A program made the position numbers and the translations under genes. Below are positions 51,068-60,146 of a stretch of DNA of 64,000 nucleotides, in pieces (within the stretch, counting starts at the first letter, position 1; every line of letters begins with the position of its first letter). The stretch is from Lachnospiraceae bacterium UBA7086. Its GTDB lineage: Bacteria > Bacillota > Clostridia > Lachnospirales > Lachnospiraceae. The notes beneath the pieces are model-generated. The model saw only the letters and a program-made list of their open reading frames with translations, was not told where the DNA came from and did not search any database. The stretch lies in contig DKZA01000008.1 in NCBI GenBank assembly GCA_002492525.1, positions 99,864-163,863 on the forward strand, written 5' to 3'.

Positions 51068-53119
51068 CTAATCACGAATATACTTTTTCAAAAGTCTTTC
51101 ACAATTTGCTACGTTTAACTGTACATATTGTCTCCGCTCTTCATTTGTCATATCTAGTGGTTCTTTGCTATGATTTTTACAAATATAATCCCTAATTGAA
51201 TGGATTCTAAATGATATATAATATGTGTTACTATCATATTCTATAAGTCCATATTTCTGCAAATGATCAATTTTATTTAATTCTTCCCCTTTTAACTGTC
51301 TATAATTTTCTGGAGCTAGTGCTATTTTTTTGAGCATCTGATATTCGTCTTTAAAAATAACAATATGTTGCAATATAGTTTCGCATAAACGATTGCCTTC
51401 CGCAGAATTTATAAATTCCGTCAATAAATTTTCTATTGATGCCTTACTGACTTCATACAATTCATCAGGTTTCCTTAAATGTTTTACTCTTTCAAAAACA
51501 TATGAGCAAAATTGACGGACAGCATAAGGCTGACCTCCAAAGGCCCTGTTTATTTCTGTATATACATTTGAAAAACCTATATTACTATATCCACCCAATG
51601 TATTAATCATTATTTTGGTTTGCTCATCTGTGAAAACAGGAAGATAAGTTGCAGAAGAATCTACACAATTAATAATTCTTCCATACATAGGGTTATCGCC
51701 CTGGGTACCATTATATGATATTGTATTAATCTCATTAATCGTAGAATTTACTCCACAAACAATCAAGGCACATCCACAATCTCTTAAAGCTCCCCAAAAG
51801 CCACAATATGCCTCAACATCCTTCCACGTTTTCGTTTTTGCTGTATTATAAGTTATTAATTCAACCTCATCTATCGCAATCACAAAAATTGGTTCATCTT
51901 TACAATATAGCTTAACATCTTCTATAAAATATGAAGGCCTTTTTTCATAATCTTCTTCCGTACTATTTAACCTTAAACGTTTTGCAAATTCCCCCCTACT
52001 TTCACCTTCTGCAGGTTCTATATCTAAGACTGTTTTTCTTATTTTTCTTGCTATATCATACAAAGCTGTTTTCCAAGAATCCAAATTCTCCAATTCAGAA
52101 CGTGATTCAATTTTAATATATTTTACTCCATTACGTTCTAAACGTCGCATCACTGCATTTAAAACAGATGTTTTTCCACTCCTTCTTAATCCAAAAATTC
52201 CAGAATTACTCTTCATTTGACATCTGCTTACTATTAAATCTGCAATTTTTCCTCTATCCCCAAATAGCAAATTGTCATCATCTATTGCTGTCGTTTCTCC
52301 CAACATATTATTCTCATATAAGTACTCACTAAATCTAGTCACAAACAACTCAGATAATTCGTCCTTACTTTTACAATCAATTATTTCTTTAAATGCAAAC
52401 GGAATAACCGCTGATGAAGTTCCACCTTTAACTTTTTCAATTTCACTTCTCAAATTAACAGCATTACTAATAAGCACATAAAAGTTTACTAGCAATCTCC
52501 TATCGGCTATTTCTTTACGTTTTCTTACTTCACGTTCTACTATAAGATTCTTTTGTTGCCAATCCTCATTATCAAAATGAGACATGATAATTAAAAACTC
52601 ATATTTTCCTCTAATATACTGTTTCAAAACTTCTGTTGCCCCAGCCACACAAAATTGATATCGGCTACGCTGGTCAATAACATGGTATCCCAATCTTGAA
52701 ACATACAATATCTTACTTATTTTATTAACGACAATATCTTCACCCGAATCTGGTTTTAAACACTGTTCATAAGCATACTTTTTATTTAGATGAGTTGCAA
52801 ATCCAGCTTTAAAGTATTTTACGATATCCTTTTTTTCTTTTTGTTCTTCATCTGCATCTATAGATGATTTTTCTTCTATCTTACTACTATTCCCATTCAT
52901 TTTAATTAAAACAACTTCTCTTGCAGGTATATTCTTTCTCTCAGCTACTTTCCTGGCAGGTATAAATTCTACTTCATCATGTACATCACATTCTGTCATT
53001 GTTTGATTACCCGCTAAAGAATTACCATCAAAATAATATGAGTTTCCATCATCTCCAACTATAAAGCCATATTCTAACCCACTATTACTTTCTCGTATGC
53101 TATTTATGTAGCCCGTCAT
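51068..53119 (-). CDS. Cold-shock-like domain plus AAA/STAND-type ATPase
   Basis: A 683-residue protein. The ATG at 53119 has GGAGGAGATAAT directly upstream. Residues ~1-70 form an OB/cold-shock-like domain (GYINSIRES..YGFIVGDDGNSYYFD..DEVEFIPARK). Residues ~120-250 are an unrecognised alpha/beta domain (YEFLIIMSHFDNEDW). The ATPase follows: Walker A GLRRSGKT (~310-317), Walker B VIAIDEVE (~414-421). A C-terminal winged-helix-like part (LQKYGLIEYD, YISFRIHSIRDY) closes it. It probably senses nucleic acid and controls the HEPN partner. Confidence 0.78.
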   Translation of the reverse strand: MTGYINSIRESNSGLEYGFIVGDDGNSYYFDGNSLAGNQTMTECDVHDEVEFIPARKVAERKNIPAREVVLIKMNGNSSKIEEKSSIDADEEQKEKKDIVKYFKAGFATHLNKKYAYEQCLKPDSGEDIVVNKISKILYVSRLGYHVIDQRSRYQFCVAGATEVLKQYIRGKYEFLIIMSHFDNEDWQQKNLIVEREVRKRKEIADRRLLVNFYVLISNAVNLRSEIEKVKGGTSSAVIPFAFKEIIDCKSKDELSELFVTRFSEYLYENNMLGETTAIDDDNLLFGDRGKIADLIVSRCQMKSNSGIFGLRRSGKTSVLNAVMRRLERNGVKYIKIESRSELENLDSWKTALYDIARKIRKTVLDIEPAEGESRGEFAKRLRLNSTEEDYEKRPSYFIEDVKLYCKDEPIFVIAIDEVELITYNTAKTKTWKDVEAYCGFWGALRDCGCALIVCGVNSTINEINTISYNGTQGDNPMYGRIINCVDSSATYLPVFTDEQTKIMINTLGGYSNIGFSNVYTEINRAFGGQPYAVRQFCSYVFERVKHLRKPDELYEVSKASIENLLTEFINSAEGNRLCETILQHIVIFKDEYQMLKKIALAPENYRQLKGEELNKIDHLQKYGLIEYDSNTYYISFRIHSIRDYICKNHSKEPLDMTNEERRQYVQLNVANCERLLKKYIRD

Positions 53120-53341
53120 ATTATCTCCTCCATAATGTAACAATAATCAAATACACTTAAACATCTACCCTATTTCACATTTATGACCATAAATATACTT
53201 CTCCACTATATCAGACAAACTCCGCATTTGTATTTAAACTCTATTATTAGATTATGCCATTTGCAACAAAAGGTCAACTACAATCCTAATAAAATCCTCT
53301 TCAATTAAAAATAGTTTATAAACGTTAATTGCATTACCCAA

Positions 53342-54253
53342 TCACTTAATATGCCTATTAAACTTAAACCCAGCCTGCCTTAACTCTCGCTCCTGCTCTT
53401 CTGTCAGGCTCCCATCCGCATACTGCCTGATCACTTCACTTACTTTCTCCCCAAGAGCATAATTTTTATATCTATAATTTCTCCCTATCACAAAAGGCTT
53501 CTTCGTTACCCTGATGCACTCCCTGAGAAGCCCCACAAACCAATCCCATTCCGCGTTTTTCAGGTCTTCCCAGAACATTCCTATCTCTTCCAGCATCTCT
53601 ATCTTTTTATCGCTGATCTTATGGCTTGATAATCCAAAATACCTGTCTCTCTGCTCCCAAATCCATTTCCCAAGTGCAGCCCCTTCGGGAGTAACATACT
53701 TCTTAGGTACAAACAGATGTCCATTCTCTTCATAATACTGTTTTGCATAACTGTATGCTGTATCCCACTCAGAGATTTTTCTTGGTTTGATCCACTTTAT
53801 TCCCATGCTTTCAAGCCGCGCGATCTGATAGGATGAAAGTTCTCCCTGTTTATACAGCTTTTTCTGGTAATGTATCCATTGGGACATATTCACCCCGTCA
53901 TGGAACAGAATCGTATTTGGCATGGATAATGTACCGTGCGCTTTATAATATTCCTCTACTTCATCTGCTCGCTTAAGCCATATGCATAAGTCTTTCTGCG
54001 GGGAATCCGTAAGCTGCATCCTTATCTTTAACAGAAATCGTATCTCTTCTTCTGCCAACAGATTCTGGTCATACGCCTCTTTAAGTTCCGCCCATATCCT
54101 GCCTAGCGGATAGCCGCCTGCTGAAATGTATTCCTCTGGGATATGCAGGAATTTCTTTTGATTCAAATATCCCGCATCCATTATGTAATACATGATCTCA
54201 AGGAGAAATTTCTCCCTGTCCTTCGGATCTTTTATATTAAACTGCATATGCAA
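53342..54253 (-). CDS. Helicase-associated (HA) repeat protein
   Basis: A 303-residue protein with two to three HA-type repeats: W..AYSYAKQYYEENGHLFVP, GAALGKWIWEQRDRYFG, and earlier YYKAHGTLSMP, NMSQWIHYQKKLY. In larger proteins these ~65-residue three-helix units follow helicases and bind DNA. Here there is no helicase domain. It stands alone between the ATPase and the recombinase operon. A terminal HIK is the C-terminus. Confidence 0.75.
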   Translation of the reverse strand: MHMQFNIKDPKDREKFLLEIMYYIMDAGYLNQKKFLHIPEEYISAGGYPLGRIWAELKEAYDQNLLAEEEIRFLLKIRMQLTDSPQKDLCIWLKRADEVEEYYKAHGTLSMPNTILFHDGVNMSQWIHYQKKLYKQGELSSYQIARLESMGIKWIKPRKISEWDTAYSYAKQYYEENGHLFVPKKYVTPEGAALGKWIWEQRDRYFGLSSHKISDKKIEMLEEIGMFWEDLKNAEWDWFVGLLRECIRVTKKPFVIGRNYRYKNYALGEKVSEVIRQYADGSLTEEQERELRQAGFKFNRHIK

Positions 54254-54435
54254 TCTACCCTCCCTTCTCTTTTGGTATGGAGGCAGTTACCTCAAACCGC
54301 AACTGCCTATTCATTTATTTTAATTTGTGACATATTATGTCATATTATTTTATTTTGTTTTATATTTTGTTGTTTCTATTTTATAAGATGTCATAAAATA
54401 ACATATTATTTTAATTTATACCCAATGATTCATGA

Positions 54436-55011
54436 TCAGAGCAGCAGTTTCTCTGCCCTGCTCTTAAATTCATTCATATTCTGCGGTGTAAATTCGATGA
54501 TGTTGCTCTTGATTCCTTTTTCTTTTCTTATATTTGGATTCTCTGAATCAATGGCAAGTCTGTTGATCTGCGTGAACAATTCTTCGATCTTCTTGTCTTT
54601 CTCTTTAATGATACAGTTAAGCTCATCTAATTTATTTTCATAATCCTTCTGCATCACCTTGACTGTCTTCGCTGCGTCCTGATACTTGCTCATATCCTGC
54701 ACCATCTCGATCAGCATCTGTATCTGTGCCACCAGTTTCTCTTCATTGCCTCTGCAGGAAGTAAGGATCTGCTCCGCTGACGGAAGCGAAATGCCTGTGC
54801 GTGCAGTCTCTACCCTCTGTACTTCCTTATTAATTTTATCTATTTCCTCTTTCATATTGTAAGTCCAGACATGCCTTTTGATCCCTGTAGCCGCCTCCAG
54901 TTCAAACAGCCTTATCGTCTGATCGGGATGTTCTTTGATGTACTGCAGCAGTATCTCCAATAACTGCTCTTTTGTATAGCCTGCGGGTCTTCCGCCTTTA
55001 TTGTTTTTCAT
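54436..55011 (-). CDS. DUF6262/TnpC-like accessory protein of the recombinase operon
   Basis: A 191-residue protein: N-terminal HTH-like part (GGRPAGYTKEQLLEILLQYI), then a long coiled coil (KVMQKDYENKLDELNCIIKE). Size, order and coiled coil match the third protein (TnpC-type) of Tn554-like modules. The ATG directly follows the stop of the preceding recombinase (TAGATG), so translation is coupled. Confidence 0.78.
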   Translation of the reverse strand: MKNNKGGRPAGYTKEQLLEILLQYIKEHPDQTIRLFELEAATGIKRHVWTYNMKEEIDKINKEVQRVETARTGISLPSAEQILTSCRGNEEKLVAQIQMLIEMVQDMSKYQDAAKTVKVMQKDYENKLDELNCIIKEKDKKIEELFTQINRLAIDSENPNIRKEKGIKSNIIEFTPQNMNEFKSRAEKLLL

Positions 55012-56655
55012 CTATTCTTTTTCCTCCTTATATTGGTATGAATCTAACACTATCTTCTGATTTAACAAAACACTAAGCTGTAAAGCATTCTGTTGTAGTT
55101 CTGCATCATCTCTCAAATCTATCTGCCCGATCAGGCTCTGCAGTGACTTTTTGACAAACGCCATGTTCCTATCATTTTCTTCTTTATAGTAGGTGAGCTG
55201 GTCTTCCGACACATTTTCTGGAAAGAAATATTTACAGAACAGACAGGATTTATGGTTGCATTCATAGGGGATGTTTTTGGAGCTGCATCTTCCCTGCCCC
55301 TTTGCAACTTTGGGCAGGGCAAAATAATCAGCTCCCAAAAGTTCCTTCTCGATGACCTTCTCTCCCATATTGACATCTCTGGAAGGTCTTTTCAGCAGGT
55401 TGTTCCCTTTCATAAACTGGCTTAAGATGTAACTCTTTGCCGTAGTGAATGTTTCCAGATGGGAATAATATCCCACCTGTGCATCCAGCGTATGATGTCC
55501 TGCGATCTGTGCTATGTATATGGGGTTTACTCCCTGAAGCATCATATTCATGATCGCCAGATGCCTCGTATCGCCATAATAGATATAGGGGAGTTCCCTG
55601 TCTTTTGTCATACGGCTCCTGACCATTTTATAGTGGTACTGCCCTTCCACAACTTCCTTCTGGAATGCATGGTAATAGATATTCATTTTTTCAGTGATAA
55701 ATTTCTGTCTTGTATTTAAGACTTTATTTCTGTAGATCACATCACAGGTCGGCGGCGAGATCAGATAGATGCAGTCATCAATCCTGTTACAGTAATCCAC
55801 ATAATCACGGATCAGGAAATACAGTTCCTCATTGATCTCAAAATCCGTGACAATATCACTTACCGCTAACTTTTTGCCGAGTTCTGTCTTTAATCTTTCA
55901 ATCTTAAAGAAATACCTGCCATTTCTTTCATAGATGCAGTCCCTCTTTAAATTGTAAAACTCAACAGGCCTTGTGGGGATGGCTGTCGTAAGTTTCCACC
56001 ATAAGATGACAGGGAACAGTCTGTATCTGTCCTCTGAATCCTTTATCTTCTCCCAATAATCATTGATGATATAGTCAAAGATAAGGACGCCCTGAAAATC
56101 TGGAAGTTCCCTGTAATTGTTCTCTACTTTCTTGATATTTTTTACCAGATCATAATACAGCCCTGCATGGTCAAGATTGGAAAACTCCAGAAATTCTTTT
56201 ATTGCAATCGCTTCCCGCTTTTTGTTTCCATTCCATGTGCCTATAAGCATCTGATAATCCTTCACATTATCAGGATTAACGAAATCTGTATCTTCCATAA
56301 AGTGCTTTATATGCAACAATCGTTTTGTCACAGTAAGCAGTCTGCATTTCTGTATATACAGCTTGACCAGCAGATAATTCTTTACTGTTTTTTCCATTTG
56401 AGGATGCGCTTCCAAAAAGGAGAAAGATAATCTCCTTGTGGGGCTGTCCTTATCTTCAAAGCATATCCAGAGGTCATCATCATAGGAATCATTGATGAGT
56501 GTTCCTATTCTTTTTAATTCACGAAACATCTCTATATAGGTTTCCTCGGATGTATTGTTCATCTTATATTTGATGACCAGATAGGACGATTTATTCTCCC
56601 CGACATACTCCCTTACAGTCATTCCCTGTTTTTTTAAATTGCTATTTTCTGTCAT
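55012..56655 (-). CDS. Tyrosine recombinase, third of the RIT/Tn554-like set
   Basis: A 547-residue protein with the C-terminal catalytic region WWKLTTAIPTRPVEFYNLKR (Arg), TRHLAIMNMMLQGVNP, and AGHHTLDAQVGYYSHLE (His and Tyr). A C-terminal four-Cys segment (GRCSSKNIPYECNHKSCLFC) looks like a zinc-binding tail, as also seen in the partner protein. It overlaps the previous gene by 14 bases. Confidence 0.85.
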   Translation of the reverse strand: MTENSNLKKQGMTVREYVGENKSSYLVIKYKMNNTSEETYIEMFRELKRIGTLINDSYDDDLWICFEDKDSPTRRLSFSFLEAHPQMEKTVKNYLLVKLYIQKCRLLTVTKRLLHIKHFMEDTDFVNPDNVKDYQMLIGTWNGNKKREAIAIKEFLEFSNLDHAGLYYDLVKNIKKVENNYRELPDFQGVLIFDYIINDYWEKIKDSEDRYRLFPVILWWKLTTAIPTRPVEFYNLKRDCIYERNGRYFFKIERLKTELGKKLAVSDIVTDFEINEELYFLIRDYVDYCNRIDDCIYLISPPTCDVIYRNKVLNTRQKFITEKMNIYYHAFQKEVVEGQYHYKMVRSRMTKDRELPYIYYGDTRHLAIMNMMLQGVNPIYIAQIAGHHTLDAQVGYYSHLETFTTAKSYILSQFMKGNNLLKRPSRDVNMGEKVIEKELLGADYFALPKVAKGQGRCSSKNIPYECNHKSCLFCKYFFPENVSEDQLTYYKEENDRNMAFVKKSLQSLIGQIDLRDDAELQQNALQLSVLLNQKIVLDSYQYKEEKE

Positions 56656-58504
56656 TCTGTATCTCCTCCAAAAATATCATGTTAGGTGTCTCTTTCTTGA
56701 TCAGTTCATTTATTTCTTTATAATCAATATAGGTCTCTATGTATTCATACCCAAATCTGTCTATGGCTTCTTTTAAAACCATGATCAGCTTCCCAATCTG
56801 ATAGGTAAGATTGATTCTGTCAATCGCATCTTCCGCCTTTGTTCTGCCAAACTCTGTCAAAAGTCTTTTCAGTTCATCCCCTGCCGTTGCCAGCGAAAAG
56901 GTTGTCGGAATGGAATACCTGCACAACATACATTTATCCTCTGTTGGATAGGGGCATCTGCCGTTCATCAGGCAGGAGACATCCTCAGTCCTGCTCATCA
57001 GTTTTCCAGAAAAAAGCATTTCCGTTTTCTCCTTTATCTCATCCTCCTGCCACGAATAGATTTCGTTAAGCAGCATCTCCCTTTCTTTTATGGCGCCATA
57101 CAGTGCCCCTGAAATGCTTTCCACGTTCCTTGCAGGAATTGCTTCTTTCATCTGGACGATCAGCTCTGTATTTTCTTTAAATGTCCGCTGCTTGTTATCA
57201 GCCAGGTCGAGCAGCCTGTCATACAGCCATCCGAAAAATCCCCTGTCTATGCTCTGTTTCCCCATAGCTACAGATTCATCCTCATTGTAAGTGGAACGCA
57301 GATATACCTTTGTGATATTGGCATTTCCCATTTTGGAAGTCTTATGCGAGCGCATATAGGAAGTGAATGTCCCTGCTTTTCCAGATAATCCAGCCATCCT
57401 GCCTGCTGTTTCATTGAACATGGAGAGAAGTGTTCTGTTCGCTTTCATACTCAGGAAATCTGATTCCAGTCCAAACATTTCCGTCATTCTCTTCGTATCT
57501 GCATAAAATTTTTCAAACAGCATATCCTGTCTCTTTTTTCTTCTCCACTGTTCGCAGATGATAAAGGCTATCGCCGTAGGCAGGAGTGCTGCCTGCGGGA
57601 TATTGAAATGCTTCTTTGCACCTGTCTTTTGTGTATGGTACTGTTCCGCTGCCAGTTTCACTTGGTTTATGACCTGCTGTGCATCCGCTATGGAAAAAGC
57701 ATTATCTTCAAACCACTCCAAAGTATATTCAGAAACATCGATCAGGTTTTCCAATGCGGGGATGTGCAGCACATCCGACTTCCTCCATGCGAGCGACATA
57801 TGGAGCAGGGCATACAACCACGACCTTGCATAAAAGCAGTCTGCAAAGGCTTTTTCTATATGCCTGTCAATATCAAAGAACACAGCAGCAAAGGAGGCCC
57901 ATTCTTCAGGGGTATAAAAATCTTCTTCCCCTCTTACCGTTTCCCTCCTGAGCATACTCATCTCCAAACTAAACTTAAACTGCTCAGGCTTTTGGTTATA
58001 GATATATGTTAAAAACCAGACCGCATACTGTCTTGCGGCAGTAGTAAAACTGTTATCCCTGATCAGTTCAGCCAGTTCTTCATCGGAATACTCTGTTATC
58101 TCCTTATCCATTAAAGAAAGCATTGTCTTTAATGCCTTAAAATGGTTCGCCATATTCCTTTTCAGATTTTTTCTTTTATTGATAAGATACCTCGTAAATC
58201 CAGCGTGCCGTCTGATCGTATCTGGGAATCTCTCCTGATACTCCTTGGGAAGTGTCTGTACCAGAAGGTCATATTTTTCCTGCACTTGTTCTGCATGGAG
58301 GGCATTATTCTGCATGGTCAGGAAGTCAACAAACTTTTCGCATTCGTCCTGTGCATCCTGCCCTTCACCGAAACAATTCTGTCCACCCTGATAAACCCTG
58401 TATTCTTCCAGTTTCTTTTCTAACACGGCATCTGATGCACGCAGTCTTTTTTTATTCTTTTCTTTGTATCTGTGCCTGATCTCCGTAAATGTTGGCTTCT
58501 GCAT
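56642..58504 (-). CDS. Tyrosine recombinase-like protein, second of the set (TnpB-like)
   Basis: A 620-residue protein starting MQKPTFTEIRHRYK at 58504, one base after the previous stop; a GGGGGAG lies upstream. Size and place match TnpB of Tn554. It is hard to find a clean catalytic Arg/His/Tyr set: YMRSHKTSKMGN and AFADCFYARSWLYAL are the nearest. A C-terminal Cys cluster (CLMNGRCPYPTEDKCMLCRY) resembles its neighbour. It may be a structural partner rather than the strand-cleaving enzyme. Confidence 0.8.
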   Translation of the reverse strand: MQKPTFTEIRHRYKEKNKKRLRASDAVLEKKLEEYRVYQGGQNCFGEGQDAQDECEKFVDFLTMQNNALHAEQVQEKYDLLVQTLPKEYQERFPDTIRRHAGFTRYLINKRKNLKRNMANHFKALKTMLSLMDKEITEYSDEELAELIRDNSFTTAARQYAVWFLTYIYNQKPEQFKFSLEMSMLRRETVRGEEDFYTPEEWASFAAVFFDIDRHIEKAFADCFYARSWLYALLHMSLAWRKSDVLHIPALENLIDVSEYTLEWFEDNAFSIADAQQVINQVKLAAEQYHTQKTGAKKHFNIPQAALLPTAIAFIICEQWRRKKRQDMLFEKFYADTKRMTEMFGLESDFLSMKANRTLLSMFNETAGRMAGLSGKAGTFTSYMRSHKTSKMGNANITKVYLRSTYNEDESVAMGKQSIDRGFFGWLYDRLLDLADNKQRTFKENTELIVQMKEAIPARNVESISGALYGAIKEREMLLNEIYSWQEDEIKEKTEMLFSGKLMSRTEDVSCLMNGRCPYPTEDKCMLCRYSIPTTFSLATAGDELKRLLTEFGRTKAEDAIDRINLTYQIGKLIMVLKEAIDRFGYEYIETYIDYKEINELIKKETPNMIFLEEIQNDRK

Positions 58505-58505
58505 A

Positions 58506-59744
58506 TCAACTGATCTCCCCCTTATAAAGTTCATCCAATATACGGAGGGCATTCTCATCCATCTGCTTTCTGTCCGTAAGATAACTGAGCGCAGATGACA
58601 GGTTTTTATCACCTCTCCACGCCGCGATCTCCATGATATTATCTGTTCCCTGTGCTATGAGGTTGCTGAATATCCCCCTGCATAAGTGGGTGGACCATTT
58701 ATAGGTGCTCAGATATACCGCATAGCTTTTTGCATCGAAATTGTCAGAATTTCTGAGTCTTTCTATAAATCTCTCTTTCAGGATGGAAAATCTCTTATAG
58801 TAGACGGCATCTGTCATCGCCCTTCCGTCTGCATCCACAAACACAGCGGAACACCCTTCTTTTTTATATCTCTCCTTATGCTTATCAAACAGTTCCCACA
58901 GCAGGCCGTCATAAGCTGGCAGCACTGTCTGTATCCTGTTCCTTTTGCAGTGCGCGAGAAACGCGGTGGATACATCTTCCCTTAGATCTTTATCTTTTAA
59001 GGTAAGCTGCATAGCTCTCTTATCTCCCACAGTCGTTATTGAGATATTTTTATATTCAAGGGAAATGACTTCTGATTTCCGAAGTCCCCCGAAGCACTGT
59101 AGGAACACGCCTAACGCAATGTCTGGCACTTCATCCATTGCTGTCTTGATAAAGGTATAAAGGTATTCTGGTTCAATGTTGTGGATCAGCTCCGCATCCT
59201 TTCTCTCCCCTTCAATGAATCTGCCTGTAAATGGGTTCTCCAGTACCCTGTGCCCCTCTTGATCGGTGGAATATTCTAATTCTTCTGGAGAAACAGCTTT
59301 CAGTGCTTCTTTTTTATCGAGAAAAGCATAGAATCGCGTTAAATAATGGGCATACTCGCTCTGCGTCTTCTTTTGTGCCGTTTCCACGATAGAGTTCAGA
59401 TAATCTATCCCATCTTGGATTGTCAGGGTATCTATGGTCCTGTTCTTGTAAAAAATGGCATAATTTAAAAATCTTGTTATGATGTCCGCTGCAAGAGAAA
59501 CAGTGACTGTCTTCCTGCCTGCAAATTCATTCAAGAAATCTGAAAATGGGGAAATCAGGTATTCCCCTGTTTCTGTGTTGCAGAGCGCTATATAGATCCT
59601 CTGGATGTTATGTACTGTTCCATTTTCCGTCTGGAACTTATCTTTTACGATTATCTTTTTCCATTTCATGTTATCCATCTGTTTCATCCTCCCTTCTTCT
59701 GGACTGCCTATTTGAAATGTGTTATAAAACATTGAATTATACAT
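58506..59744 (-). CDS. Tyrosine recombinase, first of the set (TnpA-like)
   Basis: A 412-residue recombinase with FGGLRKSEVISLEYKN (Arg), TYKWSTHLCRGIFSNL (His-x-x-Arg), AAWRGDKNLSSALSYL (Trp and Tyr). It begins the four-gene operon (TnpA-, TnpB-, third recombinase, TnpC-like) and has GGAGG-like sequence upstream. Such sets catalyse site-specific transposition of Tn554 or RIT elements. The ends of the unit cannot be seen. Confidence 0.88.
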   Translation of the reverse strand: MYNSMFYNTFQIGSPEEGRMKQMDNMKWKKIIVKDKFQTENGTVHNIQRIYIALCNTETGEYLISPFSDFLNEFAGRKTVTVSLAADIITRFLNYAIFYKNRTIDTLTIQDGIDYLNSIVETAQKKTQSEYAHYLTRFYAFLDKKEALKAVSPEELEYSTDQEGHRVLENPFTGRFIEGERKDAELIHNIEPEYLYTFIKTAMDEVPDIALGVFLQCFGGLRKSEVISLEYKNISITTVGDKRAMQLTLKDKDLREDVSTAFLAHCKRNRIQTVLPAYDGLLWELFDKHKERYKKEGCSAVFVDADGRAMTDAVYYKRFSILKERFIERLRNSDNFDAKSYAVYLSTYKWSTHLCRGIFSNLIAQGTDNIMEIAAWRGDKNLSSALSYLTDRKQMDENALRILDELYKGEIS

Positions 59745-60146
59745 AAAGTAATAGCAATTAAAACCAAATAAGAAAAATGAATATATGTATTTTATTTATT
59801 GAATCATAATAACGGATGATATCTGTCTTTCTTTTTATTTTAAACATTTAGAAAACCTTATTTTATTGGTGTTTGAATGATTTTTCAGTTTTCTATGTGG
59901 TTTTCTTTATCTCACTGGTTTGCTCCAACCAATTTATAATTCTTAGTTCATTTCTGGTTTTGATAGAATTACGTCTTTTGAAATCCCATCTGCAGTAATA
60001 TAGATTTTGATAGTGAAAAATATTTTAATAATTTGTACAAGCATACATCTATAAAGTTTGCAAAACAAAAAAGACATCGGAAAATTTTTTCCAACGTCCC
60101 TTTTGAATTATTTTCTAATCGAAGCCATTTATTCTTTTGCAACTCA
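59745..60146. other. Intergenic gap between recombinase operon and TPR gene
   Basis: About 400 AT-rich bases. It holds the terminator of the TPR gene on its right and promoter-like AT-rich DNA for the recombinase operon on its left. A 66-residue ORF here has no ribosome binding site. Confidence 0.5.
60066..60098 (-). terminator. Intrinsic terminator of the TPR gene
   Basis: Minus strand GACGTTGGAAAA-AA-TTTTCCGATGTC followed by TTTTTTG. Confidence 0.85.

Noticed and set aside
53342..54253. HA-repeat protein as part of the ATPase/HEPN module
   Set aside because: It is separated by about 220 bases with no coupling and HA repeats are common alone; I see no evidence for joint function.
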